From contig NZ_RBZM01000005.1 in NCBI RefSeq assembly GCF_003628305.1, positions 806,001 through 870,000 on the forward strand: DNA of 64,000 bases, written 5' to 3'. The DNA is from Cohnella endophytica (GTDB taxonomy: Bacteria; Bacillota; Bacilli; Paenibacillales; Paenibacillaceae). Under the pieces are notes generated by a model. It had not been told where the DNA came from, ran no database searches, and was given only the letters and a program-made list of their open reading frames with translations. This document shows, piece after piece, positions 54,158-63,676 of this stretch (positions within the stretch are counted from its first letter, which is position 1; each line of letters opens with the position of its first letter). The translations under genes were made by a program, and so were the position numbers.

Positions 54158-55630
54158 ATGAAAGCGCTAGCAAAAAAAATGAGCTTGAAAATGGCGATCA
54201 GTTTTAGTCTCTTGTTAACTATGTTATTAAGTGTATTAGTTAATTTTGTTTCGGCAGATGCGAATAATCCCAAAACTGATTTCATGTCCGGTAAGTACGG
54301 TATTTTCCAGCATTATAGATACAATTACAATGGCCTTGGAGGTGGTTTGAGTAATTGGAATAGTCAAATCAACTCGTTTAACGTCAATACTTGGGCTAAT
54401 AATGTAGCAGCAGAAGGTGTAAGTTGGGTCATCTTTACGGTTGGTCAAGGTCAAGGATATTATGTTTCTCCAAACAGTAAATATAATAGCATTTTAACGA
54501 ATTGGGGTCTGCCTGCAAGGTCTCCGAACAGAGACTTGATCAACGAGCTTGCCGATGCAATGCATGCGAGAGGTATCAAGTTCTTCGCTTATTTCGTAGG
54601 CGATGCAAACGGAGATCAACATATGGATCCCGACGGACGTAAAGCCATGCTTCAAAGTAATACGCTTGCTGATGGTAATGGTAATTGGGTGTTAAACCAA
54701 ACATTCAGAGACAATACCATTGGCATTGTACAAGAATGGGCAAATCGTTGGGGAACCAAAATTGACGGATGGTTCATTGACGGAATCGGGGAATGGCCAG
54801 ATGCGGATAAGACACGTTACATTAATACGCTTAAAGCCCCGAATCCGAACACTGTTGTAACCTTAAATGCTGGGAACTTTGGTATTCAGAGTTCTAAGCA
54901 GGATTATGTTGCTGGTGAGATCTTCACTACGATTGTAGGTGCACCAGTTCCGACCTCGCGATGGGGAACCGGAGGAATGCAATGGCATGGTTGCTATTAT
55001 CTCGGCGGAGGCTGGGGTGGTGTTGGTGTTGATAACCCCGACTCGACGATTATCAATTATACCAAGTCCGTCATTTCCAAGGGTGGAGCCTTTACTTGGG
55101 ATCAATTCGTTGGTACAACAGGTAATTTCGATCAAGGGCAGTTCAATCAAATGGTCAATATGAAAAACAATATCGGAGGTGTCACGCTTCCAAGTGGAAT
55201 CGTTTCTGGCAATACTTATAAGATCATTAACCTCAACAGTGGTAAAGCTCTCGATGTTAAGGGACAATCGACTGCAGACGGGGCAATTATCCAACAGTGG
55301 CCGTATAACGGTGGGAATAATCAAAAATGGGTCTTTACTCAAGTGACTGGCGGCTATTGGAAAATTAAAAATGTGAACAGCGGGAAGTACATGGATATCA
55401 ATGGAGCATCAACAGCGGATGGAGCGGCTAATATCCAGTGGCCAGATACTGGCGGTACGAACCAACAGTGGCAGCTGATCGATGCGGGTAACGGTTACTA
55501 CAAAATTAAGAACAGAAACAGCGGCAAAGTTCTGGATATATCCGGAGCATCTACGGCAGATGGAGCTCAAGATATCCAATGGCCGGACAACGGTGGTACA
55601 AATCAAATGTGGCAGATTGTTTCGCCATAA
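54158..55630 (+). CDS. Secreted GH29-like protein with ricin/CBM13 tail
   Basis: This 490-residue exported protein has a signal peptide (hydrophobic core, cut near VSADAN). Its catalytic-type domain is reminiscent of GH29 alpha-L-fucosidases: [32 protein letters not shown], and the putative nucleophile Asp in [13 protein letters not shown]. From about residue 350 a ricin-B-type beta-trefoil follows, with three STADGA..IQWP(Y/D) repeats and terminal QMWQI. The ATG at 54158 has GAGGAGGA upstream. It is a tandem paralogue of 55823. Activity as a fucosidase is not proven by these motifs. It could be another glycosidase. Confidence 0.8.
   Translation: MKALAKKMSLKMAISFSLLLTMLLSVLVNFVSADANNPKTDFMSGKYGIFQHYRYNYNGLGGGLSNWNSQINSFNVNTWANNVAAEGVSWVIFTVGQGQGYYVSPNSKYNSILTNWGLPARSPNRDLINELADAMHARGIKFFAYFVGDANGDQHMDPDGRKAMLQSNTLADGNGNWVLNQTFRDNTIGIVQEWANRWGTKIDGWFIDGIGEWPDADKTRYINTLKAPNPNTVVTLNAGNFGIQSSKQDYVAGEIFTTIVGAPVPTSRWGTGGMQWHGCYYLGGGWGGVGVDNPDSTIINYTKSVISKGGAFTWDQFVGTTGNFDQGQFNQMVNMKNNIGGVTLPSGIVSGNTYKIINLNSGKALDVKGQSTADGAIIQQWPYNGGNNQKWVFTQVTGGYWKIKNVNSGKYMDINGASTADGAANIQWPDTGGTNQQWQLIDAGNGYYKIKNRNSGKVLDISGASTADGAQDIQWPDNGGTNQMWQIVSP
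54159..54172 (+). promoter_or_regulatory. cre-like sequence overlapping the start codon
   Basis: TGAAAGCGCTAGCA fits the Gram-positive catabolite-responsive-element pattern TGNAARCGNWWNCA at every fixed position. It lies at codons 1-5 of the secreted GH29-like gene, so CcpA could block transcription there. A chance match within coding sequence cannot be excluded, and the paralogue at 55823 lacks it. Confidence 0.3.
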
Positions 55631-55652
55631 TAATTCTTTGTAAATCGCAAGT

Positions 55653-55687
55653 GGGTTAGGCGATTTGATTGCCTAACCCTTTTTTTT
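55653..55687 (+). terminator. Rho-independent terminator after first GH29-like gene
   Basis: A 9-bp stem GGGTTAGGC/GCCTAACCC with a 9-base loop is followed by a long T-run. The stem is nearly the same as that at 25414-25445. Confidence 0.9.
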
Positions 55688-55822
55688 GAAGTCATTTCGA
55701 CAAAATATGATAAATTATTCGCAAACGTTTTATTGAGAGGGGGGATGTTACGACCCTAAAAAGAGGTCGTATGCATTAATATTCTTTCTTTGAAACAAAT
55801 AAGAAAATCAGGAGGAGTCAAA

Positions 55823-57724
55823 ATGAGAACGCTAACGAGAAAAGCTAGATTGAAGATGTTTTTTGGTTTCATGCTTATAATGTCCATGTTGTTGAGTACT
55901 TTAGGCAATTTTGCTTCGGCAGACGCGAATAACCCGAAAACTGATTTTATGTCCGGTAAGTACGGTATTTTCCAGCATTATAGATACAATTACAATGGCC
56001 TTGGAGGAGGTTTGAGTAATTGGAATAGTCAAATCAACTCGTTTAACGTCAATACCTGGGCTAATAACGTAGCTGCAGAAGGCGTAAGTTGGGTTATGTT
56101 TACCGTTGGCCAAGGACAAGGCTATTATGTTTCTCCGAACAGCAAATATGATAGCGTTCTCACGAGTTGGGGTCTGCCTGCAAGGTCTCCGAACAGAGAC
56201 TTGATCAACGAGCTTGCCGATGCTATGCATGCAAGGGGCATCAAATTTTTCGCTTATTTCGTAGGCGATGCAAACGGAGATCAGCATATGGATCCCGACG
56301 GACGTAAAGCCATGCTTCAAAGTAATACGCTTGCTGATGCTAATGGGAATTGGGTATTAAACCAAACATTCAGAGACAATACCATTGGCATTGTACAAGA
56401 ATGGGCAAATCGTTGGGGAACCAAAATCGACGGCTGGTTCATTGACGGAATCGGTGAATGGCCGGATGCGGATAAAACCCGTTACATCAATACGCTTAAG
56501 GCTCCGAATCCGAATACTGTCGTGACATTAAATGCAGGAAGTTTCGGTATTCAAAGCACGAAGCAGGATTATGTTGCTGGCGAAATCTTCACTACCATTG
56601 TAGGTGCCCCAGTTCCGACTTCGAGATGGGGAACCGGAGGAATGCAATGGCATGGATGCTATTATCTCGGCGGTGGCTGGGGCGGCGGTGGCGTTGATAA
56701 TCCTGATTCGACGATCATCGACTATACTCGTTCTGTCCTTACCAAAGGCGGAGCATTTACTTGGGATCAGTTCGTAGGCACAACTGGTAATTTCGACCAA
56801 GGACAATATAATCAAATGATCAATATGAAAAACGCACTTGCAGGCATTACCCCACCATCTAATTCTACAAATCTAGCTCTAAACGCGATAGCAACCGCTA
56901 GTGCAAATGTATCAGGTGAAACTCCAGCGATGGCAGTAGACAATTCTACCACTACAAAGTGGACTGACAACACAACACCTGGAGATAAATGGTTAAAACT
57001 AGATCTTGGTTCGAGCAAGAGTATTAATCGGTGGGCAGTAAAGCATGCGAGTGCGGGTACTGATTCAGCTGACCGAAATACTAGAGATTTCAAATTACAA
57101 AAGAGTTCAGATGGTAATACATGGACAGATGTGGATACGGTAACAGGGAATACAGCTAGTGTAACTGACAGGAATGTAGCCGACTTCTCATCCAGGTATA
57201 TTCGGTTGTATATTACGAAAGCGACTCAGACTACCGAAAGCGTAGCTAGAATCTTTGAAATAGAGCTTTATGGTAATGGCAGTGGAAGCGGTATTGTATC
57301 CGGCAATACTTACAAAATTGTTAATCGTAACAGTGGAAAAGCACTAGGTGTCCAGGGACAATCCACGGCGGATGGAGCTGCAATTCAACAGTTCACTTAT
57401 GGTGGCGGGAATTATCAGAAATGGATCTTCACGCAGGCAGCCGGAGGGTACTGGAAAATTAAAAACGTCAACAGTGGCAAGTATATGGATATTAACGGCG
57501 CATCCACCGCAGATGGAGCAGCGAATATTCAATGGCCGGATACTGGTGGTGATAATCAATTATGGCAATTGATCGATGCCGGAAATGGTTATTATAAGAT
57601 AAAGAATAAGAACAGCGGCAAACTTTTGGATATCTCTGGTCAATCTACGGCGGATGGAGCTGCGGACATTCAATGGCCGGATAATGGCGGTAACAATCAA
57701 ATGTGGCAGATTATTGCTCCGTAA
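55823..57724 (+). CDS. Secreted GH29-like protein with CBM32-like and ricin/CBM13 domains
   Basis: This 633-residue exported paralogue of 54158 has an almost identical signal-proximal and catalytic-type domain (same [15 protein letters not shown] and [11 protein letters not shown] motifs). A discoidin/F5-8C (CBM32-like) module is inserted at about residues 358-490 (NLALNAIATASANVSGETPA, KWLKLDLGSSKSINRWAV, RYIRLYITKA). The same ricin-type beta-trefoil follows. The ATG at 55823 is chosen because AGGAGGAG precedes it. The inserted module gives it different sugar-binding ability from its neighbour. Enzymatic specificity is unproven. Confidence 0.82.
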   Translation: MRTLTRKARLKMFFGFMLIMSMLLSTLGNFASADANNPKTDFMSGKYGIFQHYRYNYNGLGGGLSNWNSQINSFNVNTWANNVAAEGVSWVMFTVGQGQGYYVSPNSKYDSVLTSWGLPARSPNRDLINELADAMHARGIKFFAYFVGDANGDQHMDPDGRKAMLQSNTLADANGNWVLNQTFRDNTIGIVQEWANRWGTKIDGWFIDGIGEWPDADKTRYINTLKAPNPNTVVTLNAGSFGIQSTKQDYVAGEIFTTIVGAPVPTSRWGTGGMQWHGCYYLGGGWGGGGVDNPDSTIIDYTRSVLTKGGAFTWDQFVGTTGNFDQGQYNQMINMKNALAGITPPSNSTNLALNAIATASANVSGETPAMAVDNSTTTKWTDNTTPGDKWLKLDLGSSKSINRWAVKHASAGTDSADRNTRDFKLQKSSDGNTWTDVDTVTGNTASVTDRNVADFSSRYIRLYITKATQTTESVARIFEIELYGNGSGSGIVSGNTYKIVNRNSGKALGVQGQSTADGAAIQQFTYGGGNYQKWIFTQAAGGYWKIKNVNSGKYMDINGASTADGAANIQWPDTGGDNQLWQLIDAGNGYYKIKNKNSGKLLDISGQSTADGAADIQWPDNGGNNQMWQIIAP

Positions 57725-57743
57725 AGACGCTAATAAAATATAT

Positions 57744-57779
57744 AATGGTAAATCCTTGCTACGGCAAGGATTTACTATT
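57744..57779. terminator. Bidirectional terminator between convergent genes
   Basis: A 16-bp stem with one G-U pair (AATGGTAAATCCTTGC against GCAAGGATTTACTATT) and loop TACG lies between the plus-strand gene ending at 57724 and the minus-strand gene ending at 57836. Confidence 0.75.
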
Positions 57780-57835
57780 ATCCACAACCAAGAGATCAGG
57801 ATTACCTAGGGTTGATAAAGTTCTAAACAAATTTG

Positions 57836-59908
57836 CTATACCCTAATCCACATGACCGGCCGAATGCCAAGGACAGTATCCACCCTGCGATGATATACCT
57901 GATAATCGGAAGAAACTATGCGCGCTTTGTCGGTGCTACCGTAATAAGGAGTTGAAAGCCAATAATCGATTGGCAAAACAGAAGCGGTCTTAGATATATC
58001 GAAAAGCCGCTCCACATCGTCTACAGACGGCAATGTTAAATAAGCGGAGTATATTTTCCGAAATGCCCGATCACTGTCCTGAGAAACATATTTAATGGGT
58101 GAAAACCAATAATGGGGCCGATCTCCGACATTGGCTTGGTGCGAGTTTTTTTCATTACAAAACGCCGGATATTGTGTTTTTCGAATGCGATCCGACTCGT
58201 CTTGCGAAAACCATATATCTCTTTTGGCATTCAAACTTTGTTGAATACCGGCTTTTGTATAGTCGTTAGAGCGTTCATCATACACGCTACGATATAACGC
58301 GTCTTTTGCGATAACCTTCACCCAAATGCTGCTTTTCTCCAAAACATACCACTCGATGGGTTTGCCATCAATGCTGCCCATTGTTAGGGTTTCAGGTTTG
58401 TTCGGACAAAAGGAAGTGAGAACTAATAAAGACGTGGCGGCAATGCCAACTCGTGTAAAAGCGCGGCTTTTCAAATCCAGATTGTCCAACACCAGAAGGA
58501 AAATCAGGATATCCAAATGCACATTAAATAAAAGCAAATGCTTCTGCAAATCCGCGTTACCGTTGCTCACAATGGGAACAATGAATTGCCCCGCCGCGGC
58601 CCCCATAAGCGCCAACCTCAGTAAGATACTGTATAACCCAGCCTTTTTCCTGAATAAAATAATCAAATTTGCTACAGACAGGACCAAGACAATGGCTAAA
58701 AATACGGAAGCAAAGCCTGAAAAACCTTTTCTGATGCGCTCCCATACATTCATTCGAAATTCAAACATTAAGTCTGCTCGCTCGTTTGACAGATTAATGT
58801 TTGTTAAATAAGTGGGCCTAAGAGGCAAAGCCGCCTCGGCACTTTCATCCAGCTTTTCGGCAAATAAGGCAGGATGGGTCACATAATATTTTAAAACTCC
58901 GATTTTACTTATTCGGTCAAAAAATAGGGACTGAAAGTTTGGATTAGGTTTGCTATAGGGATTTAAGGGATGTTGCATGTAGGCGGTTATGGAATCCAAC
59001 TTGGCCAGTTCCGGCGGTAAACCCAGATCTTTAGCGGCCTGCTGCGGTGCCGGATTTTTGTATAAAACGCCAAAAAAAACCGATTGAAACGTGGTAACCT
59101 TTGTCATCCATTCCGGCGCTCGCTTCACATAGCTGTAAGATGCGAAAAGCATAACGACTACGGAAACGCAGATCATGATTTTCTTCCTCGTCCCTTCATT
59201 TTTGATCGCATAATAAGCGAGGGGGACGGACAACAACAAAGCGGAGGGAAAGTTGGCCGGTTTTGAGCCGGAAAATATAAACAGTGACAGGATCAAGCCT
59301 ATATAGACTAAAAAGCTGTTTTTATCCTTTTCAAGATACATAAGCAGGACAAAGGATAAAATCAGGAAAATCAGCGTAGTTGATTCTCCGAAAAAGGAAT
59401 TAAAATATACCAAATAGCCGCAATCCAGAAAAATAAATGCAAAAACAATTTTAACGGCCATATTGTCATATGAATTGTTTTTCCACTTTTCCTTCAGAAA
59501 CAAAACCAGGGCCAATGCGTAAACGATAATAAATTGGACCGTTAGAAAAAATAGGTTAAACAAGTTGGGATTGCGATGTACAAGTTTATTGGCTAAGGCA
59601 TTAAAGAATAGAGCTATTTTAATAAAGATAAATTGCGTAGAGTAATATCCTGAAGGACTGTCATTTACAGGCAGGAATATATTTTTGAAATACTGAACAA
59701 TTCTTGTCGGGTTGGATATTTTATACCGATATTCCGCGCTCCAATTCTTTATGCCACTCATAGAAGTCAGCCCAAATGCTCTCATCGTCCTGTTGAAGTC
59801 GGAATTATCGGCAAGCCCTATGGCCGGGGGCAAATAAATCAGTAAGGTAATGGCGATCACAATGAAAATAAAAAGTGCCGAGAACTTAACTTTATTTGAT
59901 TTATGCAA
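57836..59908 (-). CDS. Polytopic membrane protein, probable glycan-assembly glycosyltransferase
   Basis: This minus-strand protein of about 690 residues has 10 or more hydrophobic segments and an extracellular C-terminal domain. The first helix is followed by LPPAIGLADNSDFNRTMRAF, an acidic loop in the position where GT-C-type transferases carry catalytic acids. I recall similar annotation as WsfD-type hexose transferase in Paenibacillaceae, but this is memory, not proof. I chose TTG 59908 because AAGAAGGA sits at the right distance. The frame is open to 60130 without a ribosome site. It diverges from the regulator at 60146. Confidence 0.75.
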   Translation of the reverse strand: MHKSNKVKFSALFIFIVIAITLLIYLPPAIGLADNSDFNRTMRAFGLTSMSGIKNWSAEYRYKISNPTRIVQYFKNIFLPVNDSPSGYYSTQFIFIKIALFFNALANKLVHRNPNLFNLFFLTVQFIIVYALALVLFLKEKWKNNSYDNMAVKIVFAFIFLDCGYLVYFNSFFGESTTLIFLILSFVLLMYLEKDKNSFLVYIGLILSLFIFSGSKPANFPSALLLSVPLAYYAIKNEGTRKKIMICVSVVVMLFASYSYVKRAPEWMTKVTTFQSVFFGVLYKNPAPQQAAKDLGLPPELAKLDSITAYMQHPLNPYSKPNPNFQSLFFDRISKIGVLKYYVTHPALFAEKLDESAEAALPLRPTYLTNINLSNERADLMFEFRMNVWERIRKGFSGFASVFLAIVLVLSVANLIILFRKKAGLYSILLRLALMGAAAGQFIVPIVSNGNADLQKHLLLFNVHLDILIFLLVLDNLDLKSRAFTRVGIAATSLLVLTSFCPNKPETLTMGSIDGKPIEWYVLEKSSIWVKVIAKDALYRSVYDERSNDYTKAGIQQSLNAKRDIWFSQDESDRIRKTQYPAFCNEKNSHQANVGDRPHYWFSPIKYVSQDSDRAFRKIYSAYLTLPSVDDVERLFDISKTASVLPIDYWLSTPYYGSTDKARIVSSDYQVYHRRVDTVLGIRPVMWIRV

Positions 59909-60145
59909 ATTATCATTCCTTCTTATGCGATAGCAGACCACACCGCGCCCATAAGTAGCTTCGACATACTTATTAATCCATATACGGGCAATTTCGAAGT
60001 CATGAGAAATCGGAAAGAGGAGAAAAATCAACGATAGGAGTAAAAATATACGCGATTGAAAGCGCGTACAAATTAATGCTTCCGCTATATTCGAATGTCG
60101 ACAATAATATAGAGAGAGATATTTGCCCAAGGGGTTGGTCGAACG
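59909..60145. promoter_or_regulatory. Divergent intergenic region
   Basis: About 240 bases between the minus-strand membrane protein and the plus-strand regulator must hold both promoters. I cannot place them. An upstream extension of the minus-strand frame covers part of it but lacks a ribosome site. Confidence 0.4.
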
Positions 60146-61705
60146 ATGTTGAAAGCTCTAGTTGTTGACGATGAAGACACGACAAGAGATGTTCTTGTAA
60201 ATTATTTGCCTTGGAACGAGATTGGGATCAACAAGATTCGCGAAGCAAACAACGGTTTGAATGCGCTTGAAATCATAGAGCATTATCATCCGGATATCGT
60301 TCTGTGCGATGTCAGAATGCCCAAAATGGACGGCATCGAATTTTCGATTCGGCTGAACGAGGCGTTGCCGGACTGCAAGATCGTTTTTTTAAGCTCTTAT
60401 TCCGATAAGGAATATTTAATGGCGGCGATCAAATTGAAGGTGATCCGCTATATTGAAAAACCTTTGAATCTCGAAGAAATAGCAGGGGTTTTGAAAGTGG
60501 CCGCAGCGGAATGCATGGAGAGTAATCATAAACGAATTCAGCGGCGGCAAATCCTTCTTCTGGACTTGTGTCAAAGCTTCACGACCGGTCTTTATGACGT
60601 GCGCCAAGTTGGCGAGCTCCTAAAAGAGCTTGCGATCCATTTCCCTGAAAACGGCGAATACCTCTCTTGTATGATCCGAACGTATCCCGCGGACAATGAG
60701 AGCGCGGAATCATGCACCCATTACGTACTTTCGAGCCTTCGTGTCCTCTTTGAGCTTCACTACAACGAAATCATTGCGACCGTTAAAGGGGAAAGCGATA
60801 TCGTCTGCTTTGTTAGAACGGACGGTCGATTATCGATCGATTCGTTACAAATCCAGCTTCAAGAGTTTCTAGACCGCTTCGAAGAACCGACTGAATTTGC
60901 GTCTTGCCAAATTTTTATCGGTTTGGGTAACAAAGCGATCGGATTAAAAAACATACACCTGTCTTATCAATCGGCCGCTGCGGCTTTGCAAAAGCAATTT
61001 TTCTACGGCTACAACAGGATGGCGACTTACTCGCCTGATCCAACGAACGTATTTCAGTTTGATGAAACGATCTTGCAGACATTGTCGGATCATTTAAGAA
61101 GTCATCGACCGGCCGAAGCGTCGCTTACGATTATGAGCGTGGTCAGTCAAATGAAAAGTCACGAGAACACGGAGCCCCTTCTTATTCGAGAAGCGATCTT
61201 TAAGCTATTTCTCGTGATTTCCAAATTCGCGGACAATCGGAATATCCCGTTGCAAACCGAGAAGTCAGCTTATCAACTGAATAAGATTGCCAACACGCGA
61301 ACACTTTTCGAACTGAAAGGTTATTTGCTTGAGGTGCTTAACTATGTGTTCCAGCATGTGGAGAGCAAGAAGCACGATCAAGATACGATTGCTAAAATCG
61401 TCAACGTCGCCAACGAACAATTCCAGGACCACGAGTTATCGATTCAATCGATATCCAAGAAATTATTCCTTACGCCTAATTACGTAAGTTCGATATTTAA
61501 ACAGGCTACAGGTAAAACGATTACCCAGTATATTACGGATCTTCGGATTCAGAAAGCCATGGAGCTGCTGAAAACGACGGATCACAAGCTTTACGATATC
61601 GGTCGGATGGTCGGGTACGCGGACGGAAAGTACTTCACGAAAGTTTTTGAAAAAGCAACCGGTCTTAAACCCAAGGAATACCGAGGATATCGAAACCATG
61701 GTTAA
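60146..61705 (+). CDS. YesN-type response regulator with AraC DNA-binding domain
   Basis: This 519-residue regulator has a receiver domain with LVVDDEDTT, the phospho-Asp in IVLCDVRMPKMDG and the Lys in YIEKPLNL. A central domain and a C-terminal AraC domain follow (SIQSISKKLFLTPNYVSSIF, IGRMVGYADGKYFTKVFEKA). The gene overlaps the kinase by eight bases. A sugar permease gene follows the kinase, so the pair probably controls that importer. Confidence 0.93.
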   Translation: MLKALVVDDEDTTRDVLVNYLPWNEIGINKIREANNGLNALEIIEHYHPDIVLCDVRMPKMDGIEFSIRLNEALPDCKIVFLSSYSDKEYLMAAIKLKVIRYIEKPLNLEEIAGVLKVAAAECMESNHKRIQRRQILLLDLCQSFTTGLYDVRQVGELLKELAIHFPENGEYLSCMIRTYPADNESAESCTHYVLSSLRVLFELHYNEIIATVKGESDIVCFVRTDGRLSIDSLQIQLQEFLDRFEEPTEFASCQIFIGLGNKAIGLKNIHLSYQSAAAALQKQFFYGYNRMATYSPDPTNVFQFDETILQTLSDHLRSHRPAEASLTIMSVVSQMKSHENTEPLLIREAIFKLFLVISKFADNRNIPLQTEKSAYQLNKIANTRTLFELKGYLLEVLNYVFQHVESKKHDQDTIAKIVNVANEQFQDHELSIQSISKKLFLTPNYVSSIFKQATGKTITQYITDLRIQKAMELLKTTDHKLYDIGRMVGYADGKYFTKVFEKATGLKPKEYRGYRNHG

Positions 61706-63488
61706 CCATCTGATTGCGAGGCCCATAAGCTACTTTAACCATCTGTCTATCAAGATCAAATTAATGGCAACGTTTTTTATTTTGATTTTATTGCCATTAT
61801 CGTTATTTACTTTTATTACTTATCATCGAAATTCGGTTCAGTTAAAGGAGCAGACGCTCGCCACGCAGACGCTCGTATTTAACGAAGCGGTTGCCGGTAT
61901 GAGCAAGTACTTTGCCAACATGGGCACCGTTACCGATCTCGTTTTGTACGACAAAGACTTTTACGACATCGTCGAGAGGCATCTACACGAAGACAGCAGC
62001 GCGGAAGTCCGGTTCAAGGATTACAATACGATCGTCAATAAATTTCACTATTTGCAAAAGACGACTAACGTGGATAAGATCAGCCTTTATTTGAATGGCA
62101 ATGTGATGATCGACGAAAACAATGACACCTTCTTAAGTACGAATACTGTCATGCAAGCGAATTGGTATGTCCAGATGGAGGCATCCAAGCAAAATCGTTT
62201 CTGGGTTCCGCCCGAGCCAGGGGAGAGTAATATCGACAATGATAAATCCTCCTTTTCCTACTTCGGCAAATTCTACGATAACAACAATTTTCATCACACT
62301 GCCGGTTTTATAAAAGTAGACCTGCAGGCAGATAAAATAAAAACCATGTTGAAGGGCGCGATTTTAACCCCCCACAGCAAGATGTACCTTACGAATCTAT
62401 CTCATACGGTGTTTGCGGCTGATTCCCTTCGGGATGATCGGGTTCTTCCAAGCGGGGAGTTACTTAAAGGGCTTGCGGTCAATGAATGGAACCGAATCGA
62501 GATCGGCAAGTCCACTTCGTTTGTTAAATTCAATCCGATTGCCAATACCCCTTGGTATTTGGTCTCGGAAGTTCCCGAGTCGGACCTTTATGCGCTCAGC
62601 ATCAAGATCCGAAATGAAATGTTAGTATTGATGCTCGTGATTTCCACTCTAGCTTACGGTGTGGCCTATTTGATTTCCCGATCCAGCCTGAGGAGAATTT
62701 TTAAGCTTACGAAAGAAATAAGGAAGCTGGAGGATGGAAACTTCCAAGTTGCCATTATTAAATCGGGCAACGATGAAATCGGCCTTCTGATCCACACTTT
62801 TCGAAAAATGGTCGGGAATATCTCGCAGCTGCTCGAAGAGAAATATACAATGGGACTGAATATCAAAAACGCGGAGCTTAAAGCTCTTCAAGCGCAAATT
62901 AATCCTCACTTTCTCTATAACTCGTTAGATCTAATCAACTGCATTGCCATCAAAAACAGAATACCGCCGATTACACAAATGGTGAACTCGCTCGTCAAGT
63001 TTTATCGAATCAGTCTCAGCAAAGGCGTGGACCTCATTCCCGTGATGGACGAGATTACGCATGCCTCCCATTATGTTCAGATTCAGAACATGAGATTCAG
63101 CAATAAAATCGCTTTGGAAATCGATGTGGACGAGAGCGTTTATCATTACTCGACGTTAAAAATCATTCTGCAGCCGCTGATCGAAAACTCCATTCTTCAC
63201 GGCATTCTCGAAAAGCACGAGTCGACGGGAAAGATCCTCATCCGGTGCAAACTCGAGAACGGTACTTTGATTTTTACGGTTGAAGACGACGGCATCGGGA
63301 TGTCTTCGGATCAAGTGCGGCAACTGTTATCCCATAACGGTTCGGATGACTCTGCGGGCTATGGAATCAAAAATACGAACGATAGAATTCAACTCTTTTA
63401 CGGTAGCGAGTATGGATTGAAGTACTTTAGCGAACTCGGGCGAGGAACGAAGGTTGAAATCAGAATTCCCGCTAGGGAAATGAAATAA
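61698..63488 (+). CDS. YesM-type sensor histidine kinase
   Basis: This membrane kinase of about 596 residues has a helix near the N-terminus (LMATFFILILLPLSLFTFI), an extracellular sensor of about 250 residues, and a second helix (MLVLMLVISTLAYGVAYLIS). HAMP follows, then the phospho-acceptor QAQINPHFLYNSLDLI and an ATPase domain with EDDGIGM and GYGIKNTNDRI. I start it at ATG 61698, inside the end of the regulator gene. The frame is open to 61647 but a longer N-terminus is unlikely. Confidence 0.93.
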   Translation: MVNHLIARPISYFNHLSIKIKLMATFFILILLPLSLFTFITYHRNSVQLKEQTLATQTLVFNEAVAGMSKYFANMGTVTDLVLYDKDFYDIVERHLHEDSSAEVRFKDYNTIVNKFHYLQKTTNVDKISLYLNGNVMIDENNDTFLSTNTVMQANWYVQMEASKQNRFWVPPEPGESNIDNDKSSFSYFGKFYDNNNFHHTAGFIKVDLQADKIKTMLKGAILTPHSKMYLTNLSHTVFAADSLRDDRVLPSGELLKGLAVNEWNRIEIGKSTSFVKFNPIANTPWYLVSEVPESDLYALSIKIRNEMLVLMLVISTLAYGVAYLISRSSLRRIFKLTKEIRKLEDGNFQVAIIKSGNDEIGLLIHTFRKMVGNISQLLEEKYTMGLNIKNAELKALQAQINPHFLYNSLDLINCIAIKNRIPPITQMVNSLVKFYRISLSKGVDLIPVMDEITHASHYVQIQNMRFSNKIALEIDVDESVYHYSTLKIILQPLIENSILHGILEKHESTGKILIRCKLENGTLIFTVEDDGIGMSSDQVRQLLSHNGSDDSAGYGIKNTNDRIQLFYGSEYGLKYFSELGRGTKVEIRIPAREMK

Positions 63489-63500
63489 CGCCATGCCATA

Positions 63501-63537
63501 CAAACACCTCCTTCCAATGAAGGGGGTGTTTGCGTTT
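63501..63537 (+). terminator. Stem-loop terminator after kinase gene
   Basis: A 13-bp stem with one G-T pair (CAAACACCTCCTT against AAGGGGGTGTTTG) is followed by CGTTTTG, a weak T-run. Confidence 0.65.
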
Positions 63538-63676
63538 TGAGACAAAGCTCGACTAACTCCGTTGTTTATTCCTCCCGCAATAGGTTTATCACGTTTTTTT
63601 CGAAATATCGAACCCGTATAGTTAAAGTACGATCTTAAGGGGTCAGTCAATAGGACGCATCAAAGGAGAAGAGCCC

